Shown here piece after piece: positions 25,990 through 34,946 of a DNA stretch of 64,000 bases; positions within the stretch are counted from its first letter, which is position 1; each line of letters begins with the position of its first letter. The stretch spans positions 1-64,000 of the forward strand of contig JBBANM010000021.1 of assembly GCA_040401995.1 (NCBI GenBank), read 5' to 3'. The position numbers were made by a program, and so were the translations under genes. Under the pieces are notes generated by a model that had not been told where the DNA came from, made no database searches, and saw nothing but the letters and a program-made list of their open reading frames with translations. The stretch comes from Haliscomenobacter sp040401995. Its GTDB lineage: Bacteria > Bacteroidota > Bacteroidia > Chitinophagales > Saprospiraceae.

Positions 25990-27783
25990 ATGTGGAACGC
26001 AATTGCCAGCAACCCCTACATTTCGATGCTCCTGACATCGTGGAAATATGCCTACCAAGAACGTCCCCGCTATGTCTTAATTTACTTGATGTTTGGCGCG
26101 AGCAACGTCATCGATGCGCTCCAGCCTTTGATTTGGGGATGGCTGATCAATGAATTGCAACAAAAAGGCGCCAAAGTGCTACAATCGGCATGGATTTACA
26201 TCGCGCTTTACATGATCATCCACTTGAGTAGCTGGTTTTTTCATGGCATAGGGCGCATCATGGAGCGCAAATTGGCCTTCAACATCAGCCGCAATTTTTT
26301 ACAGGAACTGTACCACAAAACCTTGCATTTGCCCGTGAAGTGGCATCAAGACAACCACAGCGGCGCAACCATCAACCGGGTTCGAAAAGCATATGATGCT
26401 CTCAAAGAGTTTTTTGAAAACGGGTTTATGTACATCAATGCCTTGGCTAAATTTGGCTTCTCCTTTATTGCCATGTTGTATTTTTCCCCTTTATACGGCA
26501 GTATCGCCATCGCTTTGGGCTTTTTTGCCATTTTTTTGATCGTCCAATTTGATAAGCCTTTCATCAAAGCCTTAGAAGAAACCAACGAAAAAGAGCACGC
26601 CGTATCGTCCAATTTATTTGATAGTCTTTCCAATATCATCACGGTCATTACCCTGCGGCTTGAAAAACGCATGGAGTCGGGGTTGATGCAAAAAATTCAA
26701 GATATATTTCAACCCTTTCGGCGCAAAATCCTGATCAATGAATGGAAATGGTTTTTTGTCGATTTGGTAGTCGCCCTGATTTATTGCACCATCTTGGGCG
26801 GGTATATCCATCAAACCTACGTGCCAGGACAGATGTTTTTGGTGGGCGGATTGATAACGCTGATCATGTTTGTGGAGCGTTTTACCAGCGTATTCCACGA
26901 CATTGCCTGGCAATACACTCAGATTGTCAGTTTCCATACCAATGTTCAAACAGCCAGCAACATCACCGATGCCTATGACCGCTGGCATTTGCCGGAGTCG
27001 ACTGAAAAATTGCCCAAAAATTGGAAAAGCATCCACCTTAAGCACCTCAATTTTCAACATGAATTGGACGAGACGCCTGCTGAAAACACCTTTCGCCCGG
27101 GCTTAAACGATTTGGAGATCGAGTTTGCGCGCGGGCGCAAAGTGGCATTGATTGGCGAAAGTGGTAGCGGGAAGAGCACTTTATTGACTTTACTACGCGG
27201 TTTGTACCCGCCACAAGAAGGCATCGAAGTATGGGTGGATGGCGAACGTCGCAATAACCTGGATCTAATTTCTAGTCATGTTACCCTTTTTCCGCAAGAG
27301 CCAGAGATCTTCGAGAATACCATTGAGTACAATATCACTTTAGGGTTGCCCTTTTCCGCTACTGAGATTGAACATGTTTGCGATACCGCGCATTTTGCCG
27401 AAGTAGTACAACAATTACCGGCAGGGTTGGCCTCCAACATCCGTGAAAAAGGAGTGAATTTATCAGGGGGGCAAAAACAGCGATTGGCATTGGCGCGCGG
27501 CGTATTGGCGGCGCGGGATAGCGATATCGTGTTGCTCGATGAACCTACCAGCAGCGTGGATCCCAAAACAGAGATGTTGATTTACGAAAAAATGTTTGCC
27601 GAGTTTTCGGAAAAAGCAGTACTCTCTTCCTTACACCGCTTGCACTTGTTGACGTTTTTTGACTATGTCTACATTCTCCAAGACGGCAAAGTAGTAGATC
27701 AAGGTACTTTTGAATACTTGCGGCACAATAGCCCTATTTTTCAAGACATGTGGAAGCATCAAGAAGAAGCAATCGTATCTTGA
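25990..27783 (+). CDS. ABC exporter, fused membrane and ATPase domains
   Basis: A 597-residue half-transporter of the lipid/multidrug exporter type. Transmembrane helices span about 25-310 and the nucleotide-binding domain about 345-590. Walker A is GESGSGKST, the signature is LSGGQKQR, Walker B is DIVLLDEPTSSVD, and the switch histidine is in LSSLHRLHLL. It should act as a homodimer in the inner membrane and export a lipid, peptide or drug; substrate unknown. Its stop codon abuts a 163-base palindromic element separating it from the convergent pgeF. Confidence 0.9.
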   Translation: MWNAIASNPYISMLLTSWKYAYQERPRYVLIYLMFGASNVIDALQPLIWGWLINELQQKGAKVLQSAWIYIALYMIIHLSSWFFHGIGRIMERKLAFNISRNFLQELYHKTLHLPVKWHQDNHSGATINRVRKAYDALKEFFENGFMYINALAKFGFSFIAMLYFSPLYGSIAIALGFFAIFLIVQFDKPFIKALEETNEKEHAVSSNLFDSLSNIITVITLRLEKRMESGLMQKIQDIFQPFRRKILINEWKWFFVDLVVALIYCTILGGYIHQTYVPGQMFLVGGLITLIMFVERFTSVFHDIAWQYTQIVSFHTNVQTASNITDAYDRWHLPESTEKLPKNWKSIHLKHLNFQHELDETPAENTFRPGLNDLEIEFARGRKVALIGESGSGKSTLLTLLRGLYPPQEGIEVWVDGERRNNLDLISSHVTLFPQEPEIFENTIEYNITLGLPFSATEIEHVCDTAHFAEVVQQLPAGLASNIREKGVNLSGGQKQRLALARGVLAARDSDIVLLDEPTSSVDPKTEMLIYEKMFAEFSEKAVLSSLHRLHLLTFFDYVYILQDGKVVDQGTFEYLRHNSPIFQDMWKHQEEAIVS

Positions 27784-27946
27784 TATACTTCCCTCGGGAT
27801 GGAAAGGTGAAATTTTGGCGAATTTATTTTTTTGACCTGCGAGGCGCAAAGCGCAGGCATAGCCAAAGCTACCGCGAGCATTTGCAACGCGGCAGGACGA
27901 AAAAAGAAAGAGACAAAAATCACCTGGTCATCCCGAGGGAAGTATA
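27784..27946. repeat. Palindromic MITE-like element, 18-base perfect terminal arms
   Basis: TATACTTCCCTCGGGATG (27784-27801) is the exact reverse complement of 27929-27946. Inside, further nested pairings occur: TTTTTTTGACCTGC near 27830 with GCAGGACGAAAAAAG near 27893, and CCTGCG/CGCAGG at 27837-27858. The left arm begins right after the ABC gene's stop, and the right arm encodes the last residues of PgeF. A TA dinucleotide flanks both ends, as expected for IS630/Tc1-type insertion, but this overlaps the arms and is not proof. Confidence 0.65.
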
Positions 27947-28693
27947 ACCGATCACATTGATCATGCGGCCGGTAAGCCCTTTTTCTTTGCGGTAAGAAAA
28001 ATAGACGTCATTGTGCAAAACGGTTGAAAAAGGCGATACTTCAATTTGGCTGCTCGGGATCCCCGTTTCCAGCAAGTAATCGCGGTTGGCTGCTTTGAGG
28101 TCGATAAAAAACTTTTGACGATCGGTATCCCAGCGTTTGTAGGGGTTTGAAAAATGATCGGCAACATCGGCGTCTACTTCAAATGAGCATTCATCAATGC
28201 AAGTACCCACGTAGGCCAAGCAATTTTCGGGGTTTGATCCGTATTGAGATTGCATCATCAATACCGTTTTTCGAACCAAGCCGGCAATGGTTCCCTTCCA
28301 ACCAGCGTGGATGCCCGCAACCACTCTATTTATGGGATCAGCTACCAAGATGGGCGTACAATCGGCCACTGTTACGGCCAAAAAAATTCCTGGTTGCGCC
28401 GTGATCAACGCATCAAACCCATCGTAGCGACCGGGCTTTTCAATCAGTAAAATATCGTCGCCATGTACTTGATGGGCGCTGGCCGATTGTTCTAGCGGAA
28501 TGTCTAGACTTTGAAAAAAAATTTGTCGGTTTTTTTCAATTTTTTGCAGGTCATCAGTCGTAGAAAGACCAAGATTAAGACTTTCAAAAGGGGGCAGGCT
28601 TACGCCGCCATGGCGGGTACTTTCAGCAGCAACTAGACCCGATTGGGAAGTAAAAATCGGAATACGGCGATGACTAGGATGGGTAGCGAGCAT
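27920..28693 (-). CDS. pgeF: Peptidoglycan editing factor PgeF (YfiH/laccase-domain)
   Basis: A 257-residue YfiH-family protein, a purine nucleoside/multicopper-oxidase-like fold; the E. coli member removes misincorporated amino acids from peptidoglycan precursors. Conserved copper/zinc-site blocks are visible: HQVHGDDI, VTVADCTPILVAD, GIHAGWKGT, and the cysteine in GTCIDECSFEV. I start it at the ATG at 28693; a TTG at 28726 is the only longer alternative. The C-terminus departs from the family: after GRMINVIGY the last eight codons (TSLGMTR and stop) lie in the arm of the palindromic element, so insertion seems to have replaced the native tail. Confidence 0.9.
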   Translation of the reverse strand: MLATHPSHRRIPIFTSQSGLVAAESTRHGGVSLPPFESLNLGLSTTDDLQKIEKNRQIFFQSLDIPLEQSASAHQVHGDDILLIEKPGRYDGFDALITAQPGIFLAVTVADCTPILVADPINRVVAGIHAGWKGTIAGLVRKTVLMMQSQYGSNPENCLAYVGTCIDECSFEVDADVADHFSNPYKRWDTDRQKFFIDLKAANRDYLLETGIPSSQIEVSPFSTVLHNDVYFSYRKEKGLTGRMINVIGYTSLGMTR

Positions 28694-28745
28694 ATTTGAA
28701 TGGGAATTTTTTTGCGAAAATATCAATTTCTTCGGGCTAAATTTA

Positions 28746-28927
28746 GAGCTTGTTCAGGATTCTGGTTCGATAGCGAAAATGAGCAAAAATTTGCACCAAT
28801 GAGGCGCAAAAAGTGGAGTGTATCCCGACTTTGTCGAGGACAGGTCAGCGCTACATGAGCATTTTTGTAACGAAATTGGGGTGAATTTTGGCCATTTGTA
28901 GCTCGAAGCAGAATTCTGAACAAGCTC
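28746..28927. mobile_element. MITE-like element, 25-base terminal inverted repeats, TTA duplication
   Basis: The ends, GAGCTTGTTCAG at 28746 and CTGAACAAGCTC ending at 28927, belong to 25-base inverted repeats with two mismatches (inner ends TTCGA/TCGAA). TTA directly flanks both sides (28743-28745 and 28928-28930), consistent with a 3-base target duplication. The inner 130 bases pair imperfectly and have no ORF. GAGC-starting repeats with TNA duplications are known for the IS1031 group of the IS5 family, so that group could have mobilised it; this is inference. Confidence 0.65.
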
Positions 28928-28949
28928 TTAGCGTTAGAATACTTAGATC

Positions 28950-29621
28950 ATGCACGAATTAAGCACGGAGCTATTTGACTTCAACCATACACTTACGGCC
29001 GATTTATTTCGGCAGGTACACTACCCTTGGGAGGTATTGCCGCTCATTGCCTCTTTTTTGCCAAAGTTGGCCGCTCAATTGGGCGACGCGTACACCGAAA
29101 TTGCTCCTGGCGTCTGGGTTGGCGAAGGAACCTACATCGAAAAAACGGCGCTGATCATGGGGCCGGCAATTATCGGCAGAGGTTGTCAGATTAGGCATTC
29201 TGCATTTATTCGGGATAACGTAATTTTGGGTGATGGGGTGGTGGTTGGTAACTCAACAGAAGTGAAAAATGCCATTCTATTTGACCATGCCCAGGCGCCC
29301 CATTTCAATTACATCGGTGATTCGGTATTGGGTAGTGGCGCGCATTTGGGGGCAGGGGCAATTTTATCCAATTTCAAAGCAACGGGCGATGAAATCCATG
29401 TGCAAATGGATGGTCAAAAAATGGGTAGCGGCTTAAAGAAATTCGGCGCGCTTTTAGGGGGTAGGGTAGAAGTGGGTAGTAATGCCGTCTTGTATCCGGG
29501 CACGATTGTTGGGGCCCACAGCATCATTTATCCATTGTGTAGTGTACGAGGAACCATCCCTTCGAAGCAGATATTGAAAAACGATGGTGAATTGTACCCG
29601 ATGCGCGACAGTAAGGAGTAG
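28950..29621 (+). CDS. Left-handed beta-helix (hexapeptide repeat) transferase, GlmU-like C-terminal domain
   Basis: A 223-residue acyltransferase-like protein. Hexapeptide repeats run from about 60 to 200 (YIEKTALIMGPAIIGRGCQIRHSAFIRDNVILGDGVVVGNSTEVKNAILFD), followed by NYIGDSVLGSGAHLGAGAILSNFKATGDEI, which resembles the acetyltransferase half of GlmU. The N-terminal 55 residues are helical, so there is no uridylyltransferase domain. It probably modifies a nucleotide sugar or acts as a sugar acyltransferase in envelope synthesis; trimeric assembly is expected. It starts 22 bases after a MITE-like element, which may have altered its promoter. Confidence 0.75.
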   Translation: MHELSTELFDFNHTLTADLFRQVHYPWEVLPLIASFLPKLAAQLGDAYTEIAPGVWVGEGTYIEKTALIMGPAIIGRGCQIRHSAFIRDNVILGDGVVVGNSTEVKNAILFDHAQAPHFNYIGDSVLGSGAHLGAGAILSNFKATGDEIHVQMDGQKMGSGLKKFGALLGGRVEVGSNAVLYPGTIVGAHSIIYPLCSVRGTIPSKQILKNDGELYPMRDSKE

Positions 29622-29744
29622 TTATTTCTACAACTTCAAGTCATCCTCAGCAACAGGCAATCAACGACTTACAAAGCAAGTCAAAATTTTGCCTGTTTTT
29701 CAAGCTATTACGCGTTCTTTTCTTCAATTTTTTTTGAACAAAGC

Positions 29745-29775
29745 TTGTTTATTTCCAAAAAGCGCTCTACTTTTG
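29745..29775 (+). promoter_or_regulatory. Bacteroidota-type promoter for the rplM cluster
   Basis: TACTTTTG (29768-29775) matches the -7 consensus TAnnTTTG, with a TTG (29745-29747) 20 bases upstream as the -33 element. It lies about 90 bases before the L13 start codon and should drive rplM-rpsI and possibly the genes after them. Confidence 0.55.
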
Positions 29776-29864
29776 CACTGCTTTGTTGAGAAGCATGGAT
29801 TAAGGCCGTGAAGATCAAGAGAGAAAAAATCCTTTTATTTTTTTACAACAAAAAACAACATCAA

Positions 29865-30308
29865 GTGGATACGTTGAGCTATAGAACGGTTCATGCGAAC
29901 AAGGCTACGGTGGAGCGCAAATGGTATATCATTGATGCCGATGGAGAAATCGTTGGTCGACTATGTACGCGCATTGCTTCAGTTTTGCGTGGCAAGCATA
30001 AACCATCTTACACTACTCACTTCGACGCAGGTGATTTCATTATTGTAATCAACGCCGATAAGGTTCGCTTTACCGGTAACAAGTGGTCGAACAAAGAATA
30101 CCAGACTTATTCAGGTTACCCTGGAGGTCAGAAGTCGGCAACGGCTAAAGAACTTTTGGTGAAAAAGCCAAATGACATCATTGAAAAGGCGGTAAGAGGC
30201 ATGTTGCCAAAAAACCGTTTGGGTCGGGCAATGATCAAGAAATTGCACATTTACACTGGCGCTGAGCATCCACATGCTGCACAGCAACCCGAACCATTCA
30301 ACTTTTAA
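29865..30308 (+). CDS. rplM: 50S ribosomal protein L13
   Basis: Large-subunit protein L13, here 147 residues. I start at the GTG at 29865 (VDTLSYRTVHANKATVERKWYIIDAD), because Bacteroidota L13 begins with this DTLSY block. The longer frame from the GTG at 29808 adds a lysine-rich stretch absent from the family. Core motifs GRLCTRIASVLRGKHKPSYTTHFDAGDFIIVINADKVRFTG and GMLPKNRLGRAM are intact. rpsI follows after 48 bases, the classic L13-S9 pair. Confidence 0.95.
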   Translation: MDTLSYRTVHANKATVERKWYIIDADGEIVGRLCTRIASVLRGKHKPSYTTHFDAGDFIIVINADKVRFTGNKWSNKEYQTYSGYPGGQKSATAKELLVKKPNDIIEKAVRGMLPKNRLGRAMIKKLHIYTGAEHPHAAQQPEPFNF

Positions 30309-30356
30309 TTCATTGATTAAACTGTTCGTCTGGAACGAACGCAAAATATCTTTGGG

Positions 30357-30752
30357 ATGAGTACTACGGAACAAATAAATGCAACCGGTAGAAGAAAATC
30401 GTCCGTAGCCCGGGTTTACCTCAAGAAAGGCGAAGGCAAGATTGTGGTAAATGGCAAGGATTACAAAGAATACTTCCCGCAGAACCACGTACAAATTTCA
30501 GTTGTTGCTCCTTTTGAGATCATCGAAGCGATGAACATTTACGATGTTAAAGTAAATGTTGCTGGCGGTGGTTACAAGGGTCAGGCCGAAGCAGTACGCA
30601 TGGGCATTTCTCGCTGTTTGGTACAGCTGAATGAAGATTTCCGCAAACCGTTGAAGGAACAAAAATTCCTTACTCGGGATTCGCGTGAAGTGGAACGTAA
30701 AAAGTATGGTAAACCAAAAGCCAGAAAGAGCTTCCAGTTCAGCAAGCGTTAA
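30357..30752 (+). CDS. rpsI: 30S ribosomal protein S9
   Basis: A 131-residue S9 with the N-terminal TGRRKSSVARV block, GGGYKGQAEAVRMGISR in the middle and the basic C-terminal tail ending FSKR that reaches the tRNA anticodon in the P site. Paired with rplM upstream, and with rpsB 45 bases downstream. Confidence 0.97.
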   Translation: MSTTEQINATGRRKSSVARVYLKKGEGKIVVNGKDYKEYFPQNHVQISVVAPFEIIEAMNIYDVKVNVAGGGYKGQAEAVRMGISRCLVQLNEDFRKPLKEQKFLTRDSREVERKKYGKPKARKSFQFSKR

Positions 30753-30797
30753 TCTTGATGTGTTGCAAGTATTCTTAATTTTTTCAATTTAAGGAAA

Positions 30798-31517
30798 ATG
30801 ACAAAGCCTACTTATAAAGAATTACTGGATGCCGGCGTTCACTTCGGTCACTTAAAAAAGAAGTGGAACCCCAAGATGTCTCCTTATATCTTCATGGAGC
30901 GCAAAGGCATTCACATCATCGATTTGAACCGCACCGTAGAGTGCATGGATCGCGCGGCTAACGCGATGCGTCAGTTGGCAAAATCAGGTAAAAAAGTAAT
31001 GTTCGTTGCTACCAAAAAACAAGCACGCGATATTATCGCCGAAGCTGCACGCAGCGTAGGTATGCCGTTTATCGCTGATCGTTGGTTAGGTGGTATGATG
31101 ACCAACTTTGCAACGATTCGCCGTTCGGTGAAGAAAATGCAAAACATTGAAAAAATGTTGGGCGACGGTACTTTGACCAGCGTAACCAAAAAAGAACGTC
31201 TTACCTTGAGTCGGGAGCGTGAAAAATTGGATAAAGTATTGGGCGGTATCACCAACCTCAATCGTTTGCCTGCTGCTATTTTTGTAGTAGATATTCAACA
31301 CGAGCACATTGCCATCGCTGAAGCTCAGAAATTGGGCATTCGTACTTTTGGCATCGTGGATACCAACTCGGATCCAAATCAGGTGGATTACCCCATCCCT
31401 GGAAACGACGACGCTTCTAAATCAATCAAAATCATCACTGATTACATGGTTCAAGCCATTCAGGCTGGTTTAGAAGAACGTAAATCTGTTAAGACTGAGC
31501 AGGAATCTGCTCAGTAA
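30798..31517 (+). CDS. rpsB: 30S ribosomal protein S2
   Basis: A 239-residue S2. Signature segments are LLDAGVHFGHLKKKWNPKMSPYIFMERKGIHIIDL, FIADRWLGGMMTNFATIRRSVKKM and FGIVDTNSDPNQVDYPIPGNDDASKSI. The tail beyond about 225 is short and charged. Followed after 71 bases by tsf, the conserved rpsB-tsf arrangement. Confidence 0.97.
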   Translation: MTKPTYKELLDAGVHFGHLKKKWNPKMSPYIFMERKGIHIIDLNRTVECMDRAANAMRQLAKSGKKVMFVATKKQARDIIAEAARSVGMPFIADRWLGGMMTNFATIRRSVKKMQNIEKMLGDGTLTSVTKKERLTLSREREKLDKVLGGITNLNRLPAAIFVVDIQHEHIAIAEAQKLGIRTFGIVDTNSDPNQVDYPIPGNDDASKSIKIITDYMVQAIQAGLEERKSVKTEQESAQ

Positions 31518-31588
31518 TTAATGGAACTTGCTAGGGACATTTTGATCAATAGCTACTATTTATAAAATACCAAAACGTAGGAGTTCAA

Positions 31589-32425
31589 ATGAGTACTACC
31601 ATTTCAGCCGCTGATGTAAAAAAACTGCGCGACATGACTGGCGCAGGTATGATGGATTGCAAAGGCGCCCTTGGCGAAGCCGAAGGCGATTTCGAAAAGG
31701 CAATTGAAATTCTACGCAAAAAAGGCGAAAAGCTTTCTTTGAAGCGCGCCGATCGCGATGCTACTGAAGGCGTGGTACTGGCACTGATTAACGACGAGCG
31801 TACCCGCGGAATCGTGATCAAAATCAGTTCTGAAACCGACTTCGTTGCTAAAAACGAAAACTTCATTGCCATGACTCGTAAAATTGCCGAAACTATCTTG
31901 GCACATTTTCCGGCTACCAAGGAAGAAGCACTTGCATTGCCATTTGATGGTGAATTGACCATCGGTCAAAAAATCACCGAGCAAGTGGGCGTTATCGGCG
32001 AAAAAATTGAATTGGCCGATTATTCGCATATCGAAGCGCCAATGGTTGCTCCATACATCCACATGGGCAACAAAGCAGGTGTTTTGATCGGTTTGAGCAA
32101 AGCACATAATGACTACTTCGATGCAGGTCGCGATGTGGCCATGCAAGTTGCAGCTATGAATCCAGTGGCTTTGGACAAAGATTTCGTTGATCCATCGGTT
32201 ATCGAAAAAGAGATCGAGATCGGTAAAGAGATCGCTCGCAACGAAGGCAAAGCGGAGGAAATGCTTGAAAAGATTGCCCTCGGCAAATTGAATAAATTCT
32301 ACAAAGAGAACACTTTGCTCAACCAAGATTTTGTTAAAGACAACAAACAAACGGTGGCAGGTTTCCTCAAAGGATTTGATAAGGAATTGACGGTTACTGA
32401 CTTCAAACACGTGAAGTTGGGTTAA
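31589..32425 (+). CDS. tsf: Elongation factor Ts
   Basis: Nucleotide exchange factor for EF-Tu, 278 residues. The N-terminal UBA-like domain is SAADVKKLRDMTGAGMMDCKGALGEAEGDFEKAIEILRKKG, followed by the TDFVAKNENF block that contacts EF-Tu. The C-terminal dimerisation-type region is complete. A strong terminator lies 8 bases after the stop, so pyrH downstream has its own promoter. Confidence 0.97.
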   Translation: MSTTISAADVKKLRDMTGAGMMDCKGALGEAEGDFEKAIEILRKKGEKLSLKRADRDATEGVVLALINDERTRGIVIKISSETDFVAKNENFIAMTRKIAETILAHFPATKEEALALPFDGELTIGQKITEQVGVIGEKIELADYSHIEAPMVAPYIHMGNKAGVLIGLSKAHNDYFDAGRDVAMQVAAMNPVALDKDFVDPSVIEKEIEIGKEIARNEGKAEEMLEKIALGKLNKFYKENTLLNQDFVKDNKQTVAGFLKGFDKELTVTDFKHVKLG

Positions 32426-32433
32426 TCTCCAGA

Positions 32434-32470
32434 AAGGCGGATCAGGAATTACTTGATTCGCCTTTTTTTT
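32434..32470 (+). terminator. Rho-independent terminator after tsf
   Basis: AAGGCGGATCA (32434-32444) pairs with TGATTCGCCTT (32454-32464) with one G-U pair, loop of 9 bases, then TTTTTT. It ends the ribosomal protein transcript. Confidence 0.9.
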
Positions 32471-32624
32471 GGATTAAAAAACCAATACAGCGCTTGGCTC
32501 CCAGTTTTTTACACCTATCTCTCGTTCTCTGCTATGCACATTAAATCCACTTCGGATTTTTGATTATTTTGGTAGCCGCGTTCTGATGCTTGTTGTTCCA
32601 TGAATTACTAAAACAAACCATACT

Positions 32625-33338
32625 ATGGCTCTGAAATACAAACGCATCCTTCTCAAACTCAGCGGAGAATCGCTCATGGGCGATCAGCAATACGGCATCC
32701 AATCTGAAATGCTTCACCATTATGCCGATCAAATCAAAGGCTTAATTGACATAGGCGTCCAAGTAGCAGTGGTTATTGGCGGCGGCAATATCTTTCGCGG
32801 ATTGCAAGCAGCTAAATCAGGAATAGAACGGGTTCAAGGCGATTACATGGGGATGTTGGCCACCGTAATCAACGGTATGGCACTTCAAGGCGCATTGGAA
32901 AGCCACGGTATTTACACCCGTCTGATCTCGGCCATTGAAATGAAACAAATCGCGGAACCTTACATCCGCCGTCGGGCTATTCGCCATTTGGAAAAAGGCC
33001 GGGTAGTGATTTTTTCTGCTGGTACTGGTAATCCTTATTTTACCACTGATTCTGCAGCTGCTCTGCGCGCCAATGAAATCAATGCCGAAATAATTCTTAA
33101 AGGTACCCGCGTGGATGGCATCTACACCGCCGACCCTGAAAAAGATCCAACTGCCACCAAGTTTGATACCTTGACTTTTGCCAAAGTAATCAGTCTTGGT
33201 CTAGGCGTAATGGACATGACTGCCTTCACGCTTTGTCAGGAAAATAACCTGCCAATCATCGTTTTTGACATCAACGACAGCACCAACCTCAAAAGAATTG
33301 TTCGCGGAGAAAATATCGGAACTTTAGTGGAAGGCTAA
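32625..33338 (+). CDS. pyrH: UMP kinase
   Basis: A 237-residue bacterial UMP kinase of the amino-acid-kinase fold, converting UMP to UDP. Motifs: KRILLKLSGESLMGDQQYGI, VVIGGGNIFRGL, GDYMGMLATVINGMALQGALE, GTGNPYFTTDSAAALRA and KGTRVDGIYTADPEKDP. It sits after the rpsB-tsf pair, as in many bacteria, but beyond a terminator. The intergenic stretch 32471-32624 should contain its promoter. Confidence 0.96.
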   Translation: MALKYKRILLKLSGESLMGDQQYGIQSEMLHHYADQIKGLIDIGVQVAVVIGGGNIFRGLQAAKSGIERVQGDYMGMLATVINGMALQGALESHGIYTRLISAIEMKQIAEPYIRRRAIRHLEKGRVVIFSAGTGNPYFTTDSAAALRANEINAEIILKGTRVDGIYTADPEKDPTATKFDTLTFAKVISLGLGVMDMTAFTLCQENNLPIIVFDINDSTNLKRIVRGENIGTLVEG

Positions 33339-33356
33339 TCCCCTCAAGTCCCGTTG

Positions 33357-34790
33357 TTAGCATTCTGGTAAGGAGATGGCGATGTTTACCGCCAGTCCTC
33401 CTAAGGATGTTTCTTTGTATTTGTGGTTCATGTCTTGCGCAGTTTCCCACATGGTTTTGATCACTGCATCAAGACTCACCTTTGCCATGTTGGGATCGCT
33501 GTCTTGTGCCATTTTTGCTGCGGTTATCGCCTTTACAGCCCCCATGGAGTTGCGTTCAATACAAGGGACTTGCACCAATCCGCCAACGGGGTCGCAGGTT
33601 AAACCTAAGTGGTGCTCCATGGCAATTTCCGCCGCCATCAGCACTTGTGCGGGCGTGGCGCCCAATCGCTCCGTCAAAGCTGCGGCCGCCATCGCCGACG
33701 ACACGCCAATCTCAGCCTGGCACCCGCCCATTGCTGCCGATATGGTTGATCCGCTTTTGAACAAAGCACCGATTTGACCAGCTACCAGAAAAAAACGGCG
33801 AAGGTCATCTAAACCCGGTTTTGACGGACTAAAACAAAGGTAATACATCAATACAGCTGGAATTACCCCAGCTGCACCATTGGTAGGCGCGGTAACAATG
33901 CGCCCAAAATTGGCATTTTCTTCGTTTACCGCCATCGCAAAACAACCAATCCACTTGATGATTTCCGAAAAACCAAATCGACTGTAGTGGATGCGTCGAA
34001 TCCAATCATCGACGGTAGTATAGTCGGCATCGGCTAGTAATCTTTTGTTCATGGCCGCTGAACGACGACTAACTTGCAAGCCTCCGGGTAAAAAACCTTC
34101 CGTATGGCAGCCTCGAAAAATAGCGTCGCGCATCACCTCCCAGATCCGAAAAAGACCCTCGTCAATTTCAGTTTTGCTACGCCAAGTTTTTTCGTTTTCA
34201 TAGACAATATCGGAAATAGACATGTTGTGTTTGGCACATAAGGCAAGCAACTCATCGCCGGAATTGATCGGGAAAGGCATATCCGCAACTGTCGAAGCAC
34301 CAATTTGATCTTGTTCGCCTTCTTTGATTACAAAACCACCGCCGATGGAATAGTAGATCCCTTCGTGTAGCAATTGATTATCGAATTGAAAGGCCGATAT
34401 TTTCATCCCATTGGCATGGTAAGGAAGCATTTCCGTTCGGTGGTAAATGAAATTATCTTCAGCGATAAAAACGATGGGATAGGTTTGGTCTAGCCAGATC
34501 GTGCGTTCTTCGGCAACTTTTAGGGGTAGTGTTTTTACTTCTTCAACCGGCACTGTTACTGGATCTTTGCCGCTCAAACCCATTAAAATAGCCACATCCG
34601 TACCATGTCCAACGCCTGTCAATGCCAAAGAGCCATACAAATCGACTTGAATGCGGGCAATTTGAGGAAAAAGGTTTGAATCTTTCAGTTCCTGCAAAAA
34701 TCGCTGAGCAGCACGCCAAGGGCCTAGCGTATGCGAGCTCGAAGGGCCAATGCCAATTTTTAGCATGTCAAAAACACTGATGGGTTCCAT
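33357..34790 (-). CDS. sdaA: L-serine ammonia-lyase (iron-sulfur type, single chain)
   Basis: Deaminates L-serine to pyruvate and ammonia with an oxygen-sensitive 4Fe-4S cluster. The 477-residue chain carries both domains: the beta domain (SVFDMLKIGIGPSSSHTLGPWRAAQRF at the start) and the alpha domain with the cluster cysteines (WIGCFAMAVNEENANFGRIVTAPTNGAAGVIPAVLMYY, GGCQAEIGVSSAMAAAALTERLGA, LTCDPVGGLVQVPCIERN). Single-gene unit, tail-to-tail with pyrH (18 bp). Confidence 0.95.
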   Translation of the reverse strand: MEPISVFDMLKIGIGPSSSHTLGPWRAAQRFLQELKDSNLFPQIARIQVDLYGSLALTGVGHGTDVAILMGLSGKDPVTVPVEEVKTLPLKVAEERTIWLDQTYPIVFIAEDNFIYHRTEMLPYHANGMKISAFQFDNQLLHEGIYYSIGGGFVIKEGEQDQIGASTVADMPFPINSGDELLALCAKHNMSISDIVYENEKTWRSKTEIDEGLFRIWEVMRDAIFRGCHTEGFLPGGLQVSRRSAAMNKRLLADADYTTVDDWIRRIHYSRFGFSEIIKWIGCFAMAVNEENANFGRIVTAPTNGAAGVIPAVLMYYLCFSPSKPGLDDLRRFFLVAGQIGALFKSGSTISAAMGGCQAEIGVSSAMAAAALTERLGATPAQVLMAAEIAMEHHLGLTCDPVGGLVQVPCIERNSMGAVKAITAAKMAQDSDPNMAKVSLDAVIKTMWETAQDMNHKYKETSLGGLAVNIAISLPEC

Positions 34791-34946
34791 GGTTTTTGTT
34801 TGAGGTTAATTTGGTTAGGAGCCAACTCAAAAACACGCTAAAGAGTTGGGAATAAAATATATTCAGTGAATGTAGGTAATGGCAAAGTATTATTTGTAAA
34901 AAAATCGTTTCTACTTTTTTGATAAAGACTTAAAAATCTAAAAAGG

